Source: Candidatus Caldatribacterium sp.
GTDB taxonomy: Bacteria > Atribacterota > Atribacteria > Atribacterales > Caldatribacteriaceae
Reading direction: 5' to 3'
DNA: 64,000 bases
NCBI GenBank assembly: GCA_025060675.1
Contig: JANXBI010000018.1
Location: 175,713 to 239,712, forward strand
Position numbers and translations under genes: made by a program. Below the pieces are notes generated by a model, which was not told where the DNA came from, did no database searches, and saw nothing but the letters and a program-made list of their open reading frames with translations. This document shows positions 1 to 8,308 of this stretch, piece after piece; the stretch's first letter is position 1; each line of letters opens with the position of its first letter.

Positions 1-375
1 GTTGAAGGGCAAATTAGGACGGTACTTCTTTTACATTGTGCTCGTTGCCTTGAACCCTTTCTGTATCCCATGGATATTCCTTTTCGTCTTGAACTTCGAA
101 ACGCGAGCCGTTTGACACGCCCTTCAGACTTCGAGGCTGAAGCCACAGAAACTGTTGAAATTCGGTACTTCTCTGAAGAGGAAAACTACGTGGACATAAC
201 ACAGGAGATCCAGGAAATCATTCTCCTCAACATTCCGATGAAACCCCTATGCCGTCCGGATTGTAGAGGGTTGTGCCCAGTGTGTGGCGCAAATCGAAAC
301 GAAACGCGATGCCCCTGCGGGGAGGAAGAGATAGACCCGAGGTTGGCGATTCTCAAAAGGTGGAAGCCTGAGTGA
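1..375 (+). CDS. DUF177 (YceD-like) protein, 5' end cut off by the window
   Basis: The frame is open from base 1 and the first ATG (70) lies inside the domain, so the true start is outside the window. A CxRCL-type motif is encoded just before that ATG, and a C-terminal cysteine cluster (CRPDCRGLCPVCG) ends the protein, as in the YceD/DUF177 family. The family is found next to rpmF in many bacteria and has been linked to 23S rRNA or ribosome accumulation; its exact role is poorly known. It stops 74 bases before rpmF, and a separate promoter lies between them, so rpmF need not depend on readthrough. Confidence 0.85.
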   Translation, partial: VEGQIRTVLLLHCARCLEPFLYPMDIPFRLELRNASRLTRPSDFEAEATETVEIRYFSEEENYVDITQEIQEIILLNIPMKPLCRPDCRGLCPVCGANRNETRCPCGEEEIDPRLAILKRWKPE

Positions 376-378
376 CGT

Positions 379-407
379 TTGCAAAGAGGAGAAAGTTGTT
401 CTATACT
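379..407 (+). promoter_or_regulatory. Sigma-A promoter for rpmF and the fatty-acid cluster
   Basis: TTGCAA (379-384), 17-nt spacer, TATACT (402-407). The predicted transcription start is near 413, giving a leader of about 37 nt before the rpmF ATG. The same hexamer pair and spacing recur at the his promoter on the minus strand (44380-44408). Confidence 0.65.
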
Positions 408-434
408 ATCCTACACCTTGAGTTCGCAGGATAG
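406..434 (+). promoter_or_regulatory. Inverted repeat over the rpmF promoter, possible operator
   Basis: CTATCCT (406-412) and AGGATAG (428-434) form a perfect 7-bp inverted repeat separated by 15 nt. The left arm overlaps the last bases of the -10 and the right arm abuts the Shine-Dalgarno. The left arm would not be transcribed from the predicted start, so a DNA-level operator is more likely than an RNA hairpin. The regulator is unknown. Confidence 0.3.
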
Positions 435-449
435 AGGAGGTATTTGTCG

Positions 450-629
450 ATGGCGAACCTGACGAATAAAACCTCGCGATGCCGAAGGAATAAAAGGAGA
501 ACCCACTGGGTTATCCATCCGCCGCACCTAGTGAGCTGTCCTCATTGCCATACGCCTAAGCTTCCACATCATGTGTGCCCCGAATGTGGGTACTACAAGG
601 GGAGACAGGTTCTCAAGGTTGAAGAGTGA
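450..629 (+). CDS. rpmF: 50S ribosomal protein L32
   Basis: This 59-aa protein is a structural component of the large ribosomal subunit. It has the basic N-terminus of L32 and the zinc-binding pairs CPHC and CPEC in its C-terminal half, so it is the zinc-ribbon (C+) form. An in-frame TTG lies at 444, but the GAGGAGG at 434-440 is correctly spaced (9 nt) only for the ATG at 450, which also gives the usual N-terminus. It opens the rpmF-plsX-fab group, an arrangement that pairs ribosome and membrane-lipid production in many bacteria. Confidence 0.95.
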   Translation: MANLTNKTSRCRRNKRRTHWVIHPPHLVSCPHCHTPKLPHHVCPECGYYKGRQVLKVEE

Positions 630-641
630 CGGGGAAAGGCA

Positions 642-1628
642 ATGAGGATTGCTGTGGATGTATGGGGTGGCGATTTTGCCCCCCTTGAGATTGTCAAGGG
701 TTTAAAGGAAGCACATTCCTCTGAGTACACCCTTGTGGCTCTTGGTCCTCGCGAAGAACTCCTTGCACTTTACAGGGATTTTGGAATGGATGAGAACGAT
801 TTTCCTATTGAGGATGCTCCACAAGTCATCCACATGCAAGAGCACCCCGCAGAAGCTGTCAAAAAGAAACCAAACTCGAGCATTTGCCGCGGTATTCAGC
901 TCCTCGCCCAGAGAAAAGTTGACGCTTTCATCTCTGCAGGGAATAGTGGTGCAGTGATGGCTGCGGCCTGGCTTGGTCTCAAACATATTGCTGAAATTGA
1001 GCGTCCTGCTATTACCGCTCTTATTCCCAATACTTGTTCGTACTGCGTGCTCCTTGATGTGGGAGCGAATGTAGACTGTAAACCTAAACACCTTTTCCAC
1101 TTTGGTATCATGGGAGCAGAATATGCGAAGATTGTCTTAGGTATTCCTCGTCCAAGGGTAGGCCTTTTGAGCATCGGCGAGGAGGAAGGAAAGGGGAATG
1201 AACTTGTCAAAGCAGCTTACCAGCTTTTTAAAGAACGAAAGAACGAGCTAAACTTTGAATTCGTTGGCAACGCAGAAGGGCAAAACATTGTCGACGGTAC
1301 AGTGGATGTTGTCGTGTGCGACGGATTCACGGGGAATGCTCTTTTGAAGTTTGGGGAGGGACTGATCGAACTCATTGCGTTTTTCTTAGAGCGGGAAATC
1401 CGGGATCCTGGTTTTCGGGAGAGGTTCCAAGCACTCTGGAAGAAGCTTGACCGGAGCGAGTATGGCGGAGCGCCTCTTTTGGGTGTCGAAGGGGTGTGCA
1501 TTATCTGCCATGGGAAGTCGAAGGCTCGAGACATAAAGAGTGCTGTTCTGCGGGCAAAGGAGCTTGTAGAACAGGGGATTCTTGAGAAAATCCGGGAACG
1601 ACTTGCCCATTTTTCCCTTGAGGGCTAA
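642..1628 (+). CDS. plsX: Phosphate acyltransferase PlsX
   Basis: PlsX transfers acyl groups from acyl-ACP to phosphate, making the acyl-phosphate used by PlsY in phospholipid synthesis. At 328 aa it has the family's normal length. The N-terminal glycine motif normally reads DAMGGDHAP; here it is DVWGGDFAP, a mild divergence. Downstream motifs such as SAGNSGAVMA and CDGFTGNALLKFGEG are typical. The gene starts 12 bases after rpmF and leads straight into fabK. The fabH gene that often follows plsX is absent. Confidence 0.95.
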   Translation: MRIAVDVWGGDFAPLEIVKGLKEAHSSEYTLVALGPREELLALYRDFGMDENDFPIEDAPQVIHMQEHPAEAVKKKPNSSICRGIQLLAQRKVDAFISAGNSGAVMAAAWLGLKHIAEIERPAITALIPNTCSYCVLLDVGANVDCKPKHLFHFGIMGAEYAKIVLGIPRPRVGLLSIGEEEGKGNELVKAAYQLFKERKNELNFEFVGNAEGQNIVDGTVDVVVCDGFTGNALLKFGEGLIELIAFFLEREIRDPGFRERFQALWKKLDRSEYGGAPLLGVEGVCIICHGKSKARDIKSAVLRAKELVEQGILEKIRERLAHFSLEG

Positions 1629-1641
1629 AAGGGGAAAAACG

Positions 1642-2586
1642 ATGAAAACACGAGTCACAGAACTTCTGGGCATACAGTATCCTATCCTCCAGGGGGGTAT
1701 GGCATGGGTTTCAACCGCCCCACTTGTTGCGGCAGTTTCTGAGGCGGGGGGGCTTGGTATCATTGGTTCTGGAGGGATGACTGGAGAAGAGCTTCGAGAG
1801 GAGATTCGCCGCGTCCGTTCGCTCACCGGGAAACCCTTTGGTGTGAATCTCATGCTCCTCTCGCCACATATTGAGGACCAGATTCGAGTGGTGAAGGAGG
1901 AACGTGTGCCAGTTGTCACGACTGGGGCAGGGAATCCGGGACCTCTTGTGGAGGAATTTTCCCGCCTTGGTATTCTCCTTATCCCGGTAGTGGCATCAGT
2001 TGCCTTGGCGAAACGGCTTGAGCGATACGGGATACAGGCAATTATCGCCGAGGGGAATGAGTCTGGTGGTCACGTGGGAGAAATCACCACGCTTTGCCTT
2101 ATTCCTCAGGTTGTGGACGCAGTCCGTGTTCCGGTGATCGCTGCAGGTGGCGTTGGCGATGGAAGAGGAATGGCAGCCTGTTTCGCTCTGGGAGCAGAGG
2201 GAGTGCAGATTGGAACCCGGTTTATCTGTACTGAAGAGTGCGAGGTGCATCCGGCGTATAAAGAAGCGATTCTAAAGGCACATGACCGTTCTACTGTTGT
2301 TACCGGTCTCTCAACTGGGCATCCAGTGCGGTGTCTTCGGAATCGTTTAACTCGAAGGTTTGAAGAGCTTGAGTTTGGTGGCGCACCGAAAGAAGAGATT
2401 GAGGCGCTTGGTGTTGGGAAGTTGCGGGAAGCCGCGGTATGTGGCAATGTGGAGGAAGGTTCAGTGATGTGTGGTCAGGTTGCTGGTCTTATCAAGGACA
2501 TCAAACCGGTGCGGGAGGTTATTGCCGACATTATGCGAGAGTTTTGGGATACTCTTGACCGACTGCAGAGAGTGAGGAACTCATGA
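1642..2586 (+). CDS. fabK: Enoyl-ACP reductase II (FMN type) FabK
   Basis: FabK catalyses the last reduction of the fatty-acid elongation cycle with FMN and NAD(P)H. The 314-aa protein has the 2-nitropropane-dioxygenase-like TIM barrel: ILQGGMAWVS near the N-terminus, EGNESGGH (residues 137-144) with the expected active-site His144, and the FMN-phosphate segments AAGGVGDGRG and GAEGVQIGTRF. An upstream in-frame start at 1582 overlaps plsX. ATG 1642 is preferred because the protein then begins with the usual MKTRVTELLGI and follows a purine-rich site. Its stop overlaps the fabD start (ATGA). Confidence 0.92.
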   Translation: MKTRVTELLGIQYPILQGGMAWVSTAPLVAAVSEAGGLGIIGSGGMTGEELREEIRRVRSLTGKPFGVNLMLLSPHIEDQIRVVKEERVPVVTTGAGNPGPLVEEFSRLGILLIPVVASVALAKRLERYGIQAIIAEGNESGGHVGEITTLCLIPQVVDAVRVPVIAAGGVGDGRGMAACFALGAEGVQIGTRFICTEECEVHPAYKEAILKAHDRSTVVTGLSTGHPVRCLRNRLTRRFEELEFGGAPKEEIEALGVGKLREAAVCGNVEEGSVMCGQVAGLIKDIKPVREVIADIMREFWDTLDRLQRVRNS

Positions 2587-3515
2587 AGGTTGCTTTTCTC
2601 TTCCCTGGGCAAGGTTCCCAAAAGGTCGGCATGCTTAGGGAGTGGATGGAAGAGGATCCACAAGGTGTGCGGGAAGTGTTTGAAAGAGCAAGTTCTATCT
2701 GCGGGGAAGACCTCCTTCGTCTCGCCCTTGAGGGACCGGAGGAAGAGCTCAATCTGACGAAGAACAGCCAGCCCATTATCCTCACCATGAGCGCTTTTAT
2801 TGCCAAAAAGATCCCCTTTTCTCCTGACGTCGTTGCAGGGCATAGTCTTGGGGAGTACTCGGCCCTTCTTTACGCCGGGTCCTTCACCTTCGACGAAGCA
2901 GTATACCTGGTGCGGAAGCGGGGAGAAATTATGCAGGAAGCCTCTCCCCTTGGGGAGGGGACAATGGTTGCGGTTGTCGGCCTTCCTCTGCCTCTTGTGG
3001 AGTCTATGGTGTTGTCTCTGCGGCGTGAGGGAAGGGTAGAAATTGCTAACGTGAACTCCTCTGATCAAGTGGTGCTCTCTCTCGAGCGTGTCCTTTTGCC
3101 CCGAGTTCTTGAAGAGGTGAAGCATTTAGGAGGAAAGAAGGCTTTGGAACTCCGAGTAAGCGCACCATTCCATTCAAGTTTTATGGAAAAAGCGCGGGAA
3201 TCTTTTGCCCAAGTTCTTGATGGAATCACCATTCGAAAGCCCCGTTATCTTTATGTGAGTAATGTGACGGCTTCTTTTGTTTCCGATCCTGAGGAGATTC
3301 GCTCTCTCCTTCTGCAACAGTTGACGGCGACAGTCCGATGGAAGGATATCATGGATCTCCTTGTACAGGAGGGTGTGAAGAAAGTTTTGGAGGTTGGGCC
3401 AGGGATGGTCTTAACGAAGCTCTTTGAACGCGAATACCCTGAGGTTTTGGCCTTCCCAACCTCTTCTCCACAGCATCTCAAAACGGCACTCCGTGAGGTG
3501 GGTGAGGACCGGTGA
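2583..3515 (+). CDS. fabD: Malonyl-CoA:ACP transacylase FabD
   Basis: FabD loads malonyl groups from CoA onto acyl carrier protein. The 310-aa sequence shows FPGQGSQ near the N-terminus and the nucleophile elbow GHSLG (residues 86-90, Ser88). The second catalytic residue, a histidine, is in APFHSSFM. Length and motif order match the family. It overlaps fabK by ATGA and fabG by GTGA, so the three genes are probably translationally coupled. Confidence 0.95.
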   Translation: MKVAFLFPGQGSQKVGMLREWMEEDPQGVREVFERASSICGEDLLRLALEGPEEELNLTKNSQPIILTMSAFIAKKIPFSPDVVAGHSLGEYSALLYAGSFTFDEAVYLVRKRGEIMQEASPLGEGTMVAVVGLPLPLVESMVLSLRREGRVEIANVNSSDQVVLSLERVLLPRVLEEVKHLGGKKALELRVSAPFHSSFMEKARESFAQVLDGITIRKPRYLYVSNVTASFVSDPEEIRSLLLQQLTATVRWKDIMDLLVQEGVKKVLEVGPGMVLTKLFEREYPEVLAFPTSSPQHLKTALREVGEDR

Positions 3516-4258
3516 GTTTTGCGGGGAAGGTTGCCCTGGTGACCGGGGCACGGCGTGGTATAGGATTTGCCATAGCACGAACCCTTGGTTTGGGTGGGGC
3601 GAAGGTGGCAATAAACGACGTGACCTCTTCGGAGGAAATGGAGGAGGCGATTTCAGCCCTCAGGAAAGAGGGTATCGAAGCCTTAGGGTATATTGTGGAT
3701 GTAACCGTTCGGGAGAAAATCCGAGAGATGGTTGAAGACATCATCGCGCGGTGGGGTCATATCGATATTTTGGTGAACAACGCAGGAATCACAAGAGATG
3801 CACTCTTTGTCCGTATGAAGGATGAGGACTGGAAGGCGGTTCTTGATGTTTGCCTTCAAGGGACATACAATTGTACAAAAGAAGTGCTCCGATACATGAT
3901 GAAGCAACGTTATGGACGTATTATCAATATCTCTTCGGTGGTGGGTGTTACAGGAAACGCAGGGCAAACGAATTATGCCACAGCGAAGGCAGCTCTGCTT
4001 GGATTTACTAAGTCTCTTGCGCGGGAGGTTGCTCCCCTTGGTATCACGGTGAATGCCATTGCTCCTGGATTCATTGACACAGAGATGACGCGCAAGCTCC
4101 CCGAAGAGGTCCGTGAAATGTGGTTACAGCAGGTGCCAATGAGGAGGTGGGGTGAGCCTGAAGAAGTAGCACAGCTTGTGGCCTTTTTGGCTTCACAAGC
4201 TGCGGGGTATATTACGGGTCAAACCATTCACATTAACGGCGGACTCTTTATGGCTTGA
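3512..4258 (+). CDS. fabG: 3-oxoacyl-ACP reductase FabG, with a substituted tetrad residue
   Basis: This short-chain dehydrogenase (248 aa) reduces 3-oxoacyl-ACP with NADPH. It has the TGARRGIG nucleotide motif (11-18), NNAG (89-92), the catalytic Ser in NISS (near 141) and the YxxxK pair Tyr155/Lys159. The position usually held by the fourth tetrad residue, Asn in a DVNLKG-type motif, is Cys114 here (DVCLQG). Its position between fabD and acpP makes the assignment firm despite the substitution. The GTG start overlaps the fabD stop. Confidence 0.93.
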   Translation: MSFAGKVALVTGARRGIGFAIARTLGLGGAKVAINDVTSSEEMEEAISALRKEGIEALGYIVDVTVREKIREMVEDIIARWGHIDILVNNAGITRDALFVRMKDEDWKAVLDVCLQGTYNCTKEVLRYMMKQRYGRIINISSVVGVTGNAGQTNYATAKAALLGFTKSLAREVAPLGITVNAIAPGFIDTEMTRKLPEEVREMWLQQVPMRRWGEPEEVAQLVAFLASQAAGYITGQTIHINGGLFMA

Positions 4259-4285
4259 AAAAACCTTTCCTGGGAGGTGTGGAAC

Positions 4286-4519
4286 ATGGACGTTTTCTCC
4301 AAGGTGAAGGAGATTATTGTGGATCAGCTCGGAGTCGATGAGGAAGACGTAACTCCTGATGCCTCCTTTATCGATGACCTTGGAGCGGATTCCCTGGATA
4401 TCGTTGAACTCATCATGGCTTTTGAGGAGGAATTCGACATCGAGATTCCCGATGAAGACGCTGAGAAAATCACCACAGTAGGGGAAGCAGTTGAGTACAT
4501 CGAGTCGAAACTCAGCTAG
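4286..4519 (+). CDS. acpP: Acyl carrier protein
   Basis: ACP carries growing acyl chains on a 4'-phosphopantetheine arm. The 77-aa acidic protein contains the attachment motif GADSLD with Ser36. GGGAGG (4272-4277) is correctly spaced for ATG 4286; the in-frame GTG at 4277 overlaps that site and is unlikely to be used. The gene follows fabG directly. fabF, which often follows acpP, is not here, and rnc comes next. Confidence 0.96.
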   Translation: MDVFSKVKEIIVDQLGVDEEDVTPDASFIDDLGADSLDIVELIMAFEEEFDIEIPDEDAEKITTVGEAVEYIESKLS

Positions 4520-4528
4520 GCTTGGTCA

Positions 4529-5239
4529 ATGTCTGCACCAGAGAGGGATCTCTCGGAGTTAGAGAGGAGAATTCAGTACTCCTTTCGGAACCAGGAGATT
4601 CTTCGGACTGCTCTCCGGCACAAGTCGGCTCTTGAGGGCAAAGCCGGGGCCTGTAACGATAGGCTCGAGTGGTTGGGGGATGCAGTTGTTGGTCTTTTCA
4701 TCGCTGATTACCTTTTCCAGAATTATGACCGGCCCCGGAGTTGGCTCTCCCTCATGAAGGCGAAATGGGCCAGCGAAGAATGTCTCGCGTACCTTGCCCG
4801 GAAGATTGGTCTTGAGAAGTTCATCGAGCTTGGCCGGGGAGAAGAACGCAATGGTGGTCGAGAAAAAGATTCTATTCTTTCAAGTGCCTTTGAGGCACTG
4901 GTAGGAGCAATTTTTGTCGACTCTTCATCCTATGAGGAAACTCGGGAGGTTCTTTCTCGTATCTTCTGTAGCGATGGAGGAATTGAGTTTGCCCTTCTTT
5001 CGGTGAACTATAAGGGTCTGCTCCAGCGCTGGTGTTTGCAATACTATGCCTGTCTTCCCGAGTACGAGTTGATTGAGGCAGATAACGACTGGTACCAGGT
5101 GGTCGTGAAAATCCAAGGGCAGGTAGTGGCCAAGGGGGAGGGGAAGAACAAGAAGCGGGCAGAGCAGGAGGCAGCACGTCGGGCTTGGGAACGGATTATG
5201 GGAGGGGGCAAGCACCACCTCAACGGTCAATGTACTTGA
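4529..5239 (+). CDS. rnc: Ribonuclease III, one catalytic aspartate replaced
   Basis: RNase III cleaves double-stranded RNA in rRNA maturation and mRNA decay. The 236-aa protein has the nuclease domain signature NDRLEWLGDA (43-52, carrying Glu47 and Asp51) and a C-terminal double-stranded-RNA-binding domain from about residue 155. The second acidic cluster normally reads SxLADxxEA. Here it is SILSSAFEA, so the expected metal-binding Asp is Ser119 while Glu122 is kept. The bases are unambiguous in the given sequence (TCA AGT). The gene ends inside the start of smc (10-base overlap). Confidence 0.93.
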   Translation: MSAPERDLSELERRIQYSFRNQEILRTALRHKSALEGKAGACNDRLEWLGDAVVGLFIADYLFQNYDRPRSWLSLMKAKWASEECLAYLARKIGLEKFIELGRGEERNGGREKDSILSSAFEALVGAIFVDSSSYEETREVLSRIFCSDGGIEFALLSVNYKGLLQRWCLQYYACLPEYELIEADNDWYQVVVKIQGQVVAKGEGKNKKRAEQEAARRAWERIMGGGKHHLNGQCT

Positions 5240-8200
5240 AAGTTCTCACAATCCATGGTTTTAAGTCCTTCGCGCACCCAGTACAAGTTCCATTAAGTCC
5301 AGGACTTAACGTTGTCGTAGGACCTAACGGTTCTGGGAAGAGTAACCTTATCGATGCCCTTCGCTGGGCTTTGGGAGAGCGACGGGGGGGACGTCAGGTA
5401 CTTTTCCATGGTTCCAAAACGCACCGCCCCATTGGTATGGCCTCCGTTGCGCTCCTTTTTGAACCTGCTCTCCAGGTGGAGAAACGGGCCTTTGCTTCTG
5501 GAGAGGTGGAGTACTTCTTCCAGGGCAAAAAGGTGCGTTTTGGAGATCTTCGCCAGGAGCTTGCGAAGGCTGGGCTTTCCCTTCATCAGCTGGGAGTTAG
5601 TTTCGTTACTAACCGCGATCTCCACGCTCTTGTTGATTTGACTCCTCTCGAGCGCCTTCGTTGGCTTGAGGAAATAAGCGGCACTTTGGCCATGCGCACG
5701 CATCTTGCAGGACTTGCCCATACGCTTCAGGGTGTGGTGGAGAAGCGGGAACGTTTTCGGGAACGTCTTCGAGAAGTTGCTTTCCAACGAGCCAGAGTCG
5801 CAGAGTGGGCTCGGAAAGAAGAGGAGTACCTGCAACGAGAAAAAAGGTTGCGAATAGCACGGCGGGCTTACTATGGAAAGCTTCTTGAGAAGCTGAGACG
5901 AGATTACACGCGTCTTGTTGAGGAGGAATCGCTTTGTCATCAGGAGCTACGTCGTCTCCTGGATGAGCAGTCGCTTTTTGCGCTTCGCGCTGATGAAACG
6001 AATCTCCGTGAACTCCGGAACACCCTTTCTTCTCTCCGTCATGAGGTAGAGGAGGTCCAAAAGAAGGTGGTGGAGAAGGAGAGAGAACTGTACCAACTGC
6101 TCACCGAGATGCGCCATGGGAGGAGACTCCGCTTTATCCTCGATGTTAAGGGGAAGGATCTTCTTGAAGAGATCGACCGTCTCCTACGAGAGAGGGAACG
6201 TTTCCAAATGCCTCTCGAAGCTTCCGCAAGACTTGAGAACGCAGAAAGGGTCGTGTTGCGCTTTCTTACAGAGAGAAAAGTCAGGCTCCAAGCTCTTGAG
6301 GAAGAGAAGCGGAAACTCCAAGAGGAAGCAGTGCGTTTCGAGACAATGTTGAACAATGTGGAACGTGAGCTTGAATCCCTTCGTGCGCGATATGGAGAGC
6401 TTACTAGGGAAATTGAAGAGTTGAAGAGACGTTGCGCTGGTGTGGTGCGGGAGAGGGAACATCACAAGCGCGAGGCAGAAGCGTTAGAGCAAGAGAGAGA
6501 GAACCTGCAACGTCGCCTTTTGAGAACGAGAGAAGTTCTTGCTTGTGTCCGCAGGGTCCGTGAGGAAGTAGAGTTTCAGAAACTCTCGGGAACCATTTCT
6601 GAGGAGATCCACAGAGCGCTCTCCGAAAAGGGATGGCCCAACAGGGCGATTCATGCTTTCCTTGGTTTCATCAGTCATGTGCAAGTGCTTGAGGGAGGAG
6701 CCGTTCCAGAGGATTTTGGGAAATGGATGATCTTCCGGACTGCTCTTCCTCCCTCTTCTTCAGAGTGGGCGGTGGCAAGGAAAGAGATGCTTCTTGCGAA
6801 CTTGCAAAAGGAGGGAGATCTGCAACAAAACTATGTTGCCCTTGATGGGAGTCTCGTCGTGCTTAAAGGAGGTCTGTTTCTCTTTCCTCGGAAGGTTGCC
6901 TTGAAAGCCCGCTTTGGGGAGAGCTGGAGAAGGCGAGAGTCTCATCTTGTCCATCGGATACAAGAACTTGAGAAGGTTATGCGAGAAACAACTCGTGCAA
7001 TCGAAGAAGTCAAGAGACGTCAGAGAGAATTGGAACTTTGTGCTGTTCGGTGGCAAGAACGCTTGCGTCAAAAAGAAGAAATGCGGCAAGAGATTGAAAG
7101 GAGAATCATGTTCCTCTCTGTGGAGTGCGATTCCCTTCGGGAACATCTTAGAGAGATCACCGCAGGAATCCAGAGTGTCTTGCAAAAGGGAGAAGTCCTC
7201 CAAGGGGTGATTTCCCGCGCCGAGAAGGCTCTCAAGAAAATCGCAGAGAAAAGAGAGCAACAAGAGGCTGAAAAAAGGCGTTACGAAAAGTTCCTTTGGG
7301 ATGCGCAGAACGTTGACAAAGAAGCTCGTTCTATAGTTGCCAGTGCAAGAGAAAACACGAGGAACCTTTGGTTTCTTGAAGAACAACTGGTGCGCTGCGG
7401 GTGGGAGTTGAGCAAGCTCCTTATTGACCGCACAGCGAAAGAGGCGGCACTTCGTGCAAAGGAAGAGGAGGAGCAGCGACTTGAGAAATCCATAGAGGTG
7501 AAGCGCCAAGAAGAGAAAAACTTGGAACGTCGAAGAGAGAAATGGCTGCGTGAGAGAGAACGCTTGCGTTTTGCGAAAGAAAAGCTCTGTGCAGATATTG
7601 GTCGTGTTGAGGACGTCCTTGCTCACCTCAAGAGTGAGGACGAAGGGTATCACGAATTTCAGACCATGAACCTTAGGGACCTTCAGGAGTTTATCGAGAG
7701 TGAAGAACGAGTTCTGGCGAACATTCCGGTTCGTCGGGGAGCTATTGAAGAGTATGAAGAATTGCGGTCCCGCGAGGAAAGCCTCGTAAGGCAGGACATG
7801 TGCTTTGAGGAGCTCATTACCCTTGCCTTTCTGGAGTGGAGGGGTCTTGAACGGGATATTCGTCGCCAGTTCCTTTCCTTTTTGGATACAGCGAAAGAGG
7901 CTTTCTCGCAATATTTCCAGCGGATATTCCGTGGTGGTCAGGTTACGCTCTCGGTGCGAGATGATGGAGCTTATCTTGAGGTGGAAATACCGGGAAAGAA
8001 AAGGCAAAGCATCTCGTTACTCTCAAGTGGGGAACGAACGCTTGTAGCTTTGTGTTTTCTCTGTGCTTGTCTTGAGGCGGGGGGCGCAAAGATGTGCTTT
8101 TTTGACGAAATTGACACCCATCTCGATCACACAAATAGTGCACTTCTTGCGCAGGTTCTCAAGGAATTTGCCGCAAAAAGGCAAGTTGTCGTGGTGACCC

Positions 8201-8295
8201 ACAAAGAAGAAATCATGGAAGTGGCGGATTGTATCCTTGGGGTAACCATGAATGAGCCAGGGGTGTCACAGGTTCTCTCCTGCGGGTGTTTTTGA
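5230..8295 (+). CDS. smc: Chromosome segregation ATPase SMC, short and divergent
   Basis: SMC organises and segregates the chromosome with ScpA/ScpB. The 1021-aa protein has an N-terminal Walker A (GPNGSGKSN), two long coiled-coil arms, and C-terminal signature LSSGERTL with Walker B CFFDEID. Bacterial SMCs are usually near 1150-1200 aa. The shortfall lies in the arms and in a compact hinge (about residues 455-560) of which only the last part, ALDGSLVVLKGG, resembles the family. An in-frame ATG at 5185 is further inside rnc; ATG 5230 gives the standard start. Long open frames on the opposite strand are shadows of this coiled coil. Confidence 0.9.
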   Translation: MYLKVLTIHGFKSFAHPVQVPLSPGLNVVVGPNGSGKSNLIDALRWALGERRGGRQVLFHGSKTHRPIGMASVALLFEPALQVEKRAFASGEVEYFFQGKKVRFGDLRQELAKAGLSLHQLGVSFVTNRDLHALVDLTPLERLRWLEEISGTLAMRTHLAGLAHTLQGVVEKRERFRERLREVAFQRARVAEWARKEEEYLQREKRLRIARRAYYGKLLEKLRRDYTRLVEEESLCHQELRRLLDEQSLFALRADETNLRELRNTLSSLRHEVEEVQKKVVEKERELYQLLTEMRHGRRLRFILDVKGKDLLEEIDRLLRERERFQMPLEASARLENAERVVLRFLTERKVRLQALEEEKRKLQEEAVRFETMLNNVERELESLRARYGELTREIEELKRRCAGVVREREHHKREAEALEQERENLQRRLLRTREVLACVRRVREEVEFQKLSGTISEEIHRALSEKGWPNRAIHAFLGFISHVQVLEGGAVPEDFGKWMIFRTALPPSSSEWAVARKEMLLANLQKEGDLQQNYVALDGSLVVLKGGLFLFPRKVALKARFGESWRRRESHLVHRIQELEKVMRETTRAIEEVKRRQRELELCAVRWQERLRQKEEMRQEIERRIMFLSVECDSLREHLREITAGIQSVLQKGEVLQGVISRAEKALKKIAEKREQQEAEKRRYEKFLWDAQNVDKEARSIVASARENTRNLWFLEEQLVRCGWELSKLLIDRTAKEAALRAKEEEEQRLEKSIEVKRQEEKNLERRREKWLRERERLRFAKEKLCADIGRVEDVLAHLKSEDEGYHEFQTMNLRDLQEFIESEERVLANIPVRRGAIEEYEELRSREESLVRQDMCFEELITLAFLEWRGLERDIRRQFLSFLDTAKEAFSQYFQRIFRGGQVTLSVRDDGAYLEVEIPGKKRQSISLLSSGERTLVALCFLCACLEAGGAKMCFFDEIDTHLDHTNSALLAQVLKEFAAKRQVVVVTHKEEIMEVADCILGVTMNEPGVSQVLSCGCF

Positions 8296-8308
8296 GAGGA
8301 GGAAGAGG

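Noticed and set aside
6760..8007. 415-aa open frame on the minus strand inside smc
   Set aside because: It is antisense to the SMC coiled coil. It is rich in Leu, Phe and Ser as expected from complementing Glu/Lys/Arg codons, has no ribosome site and resembles no family.
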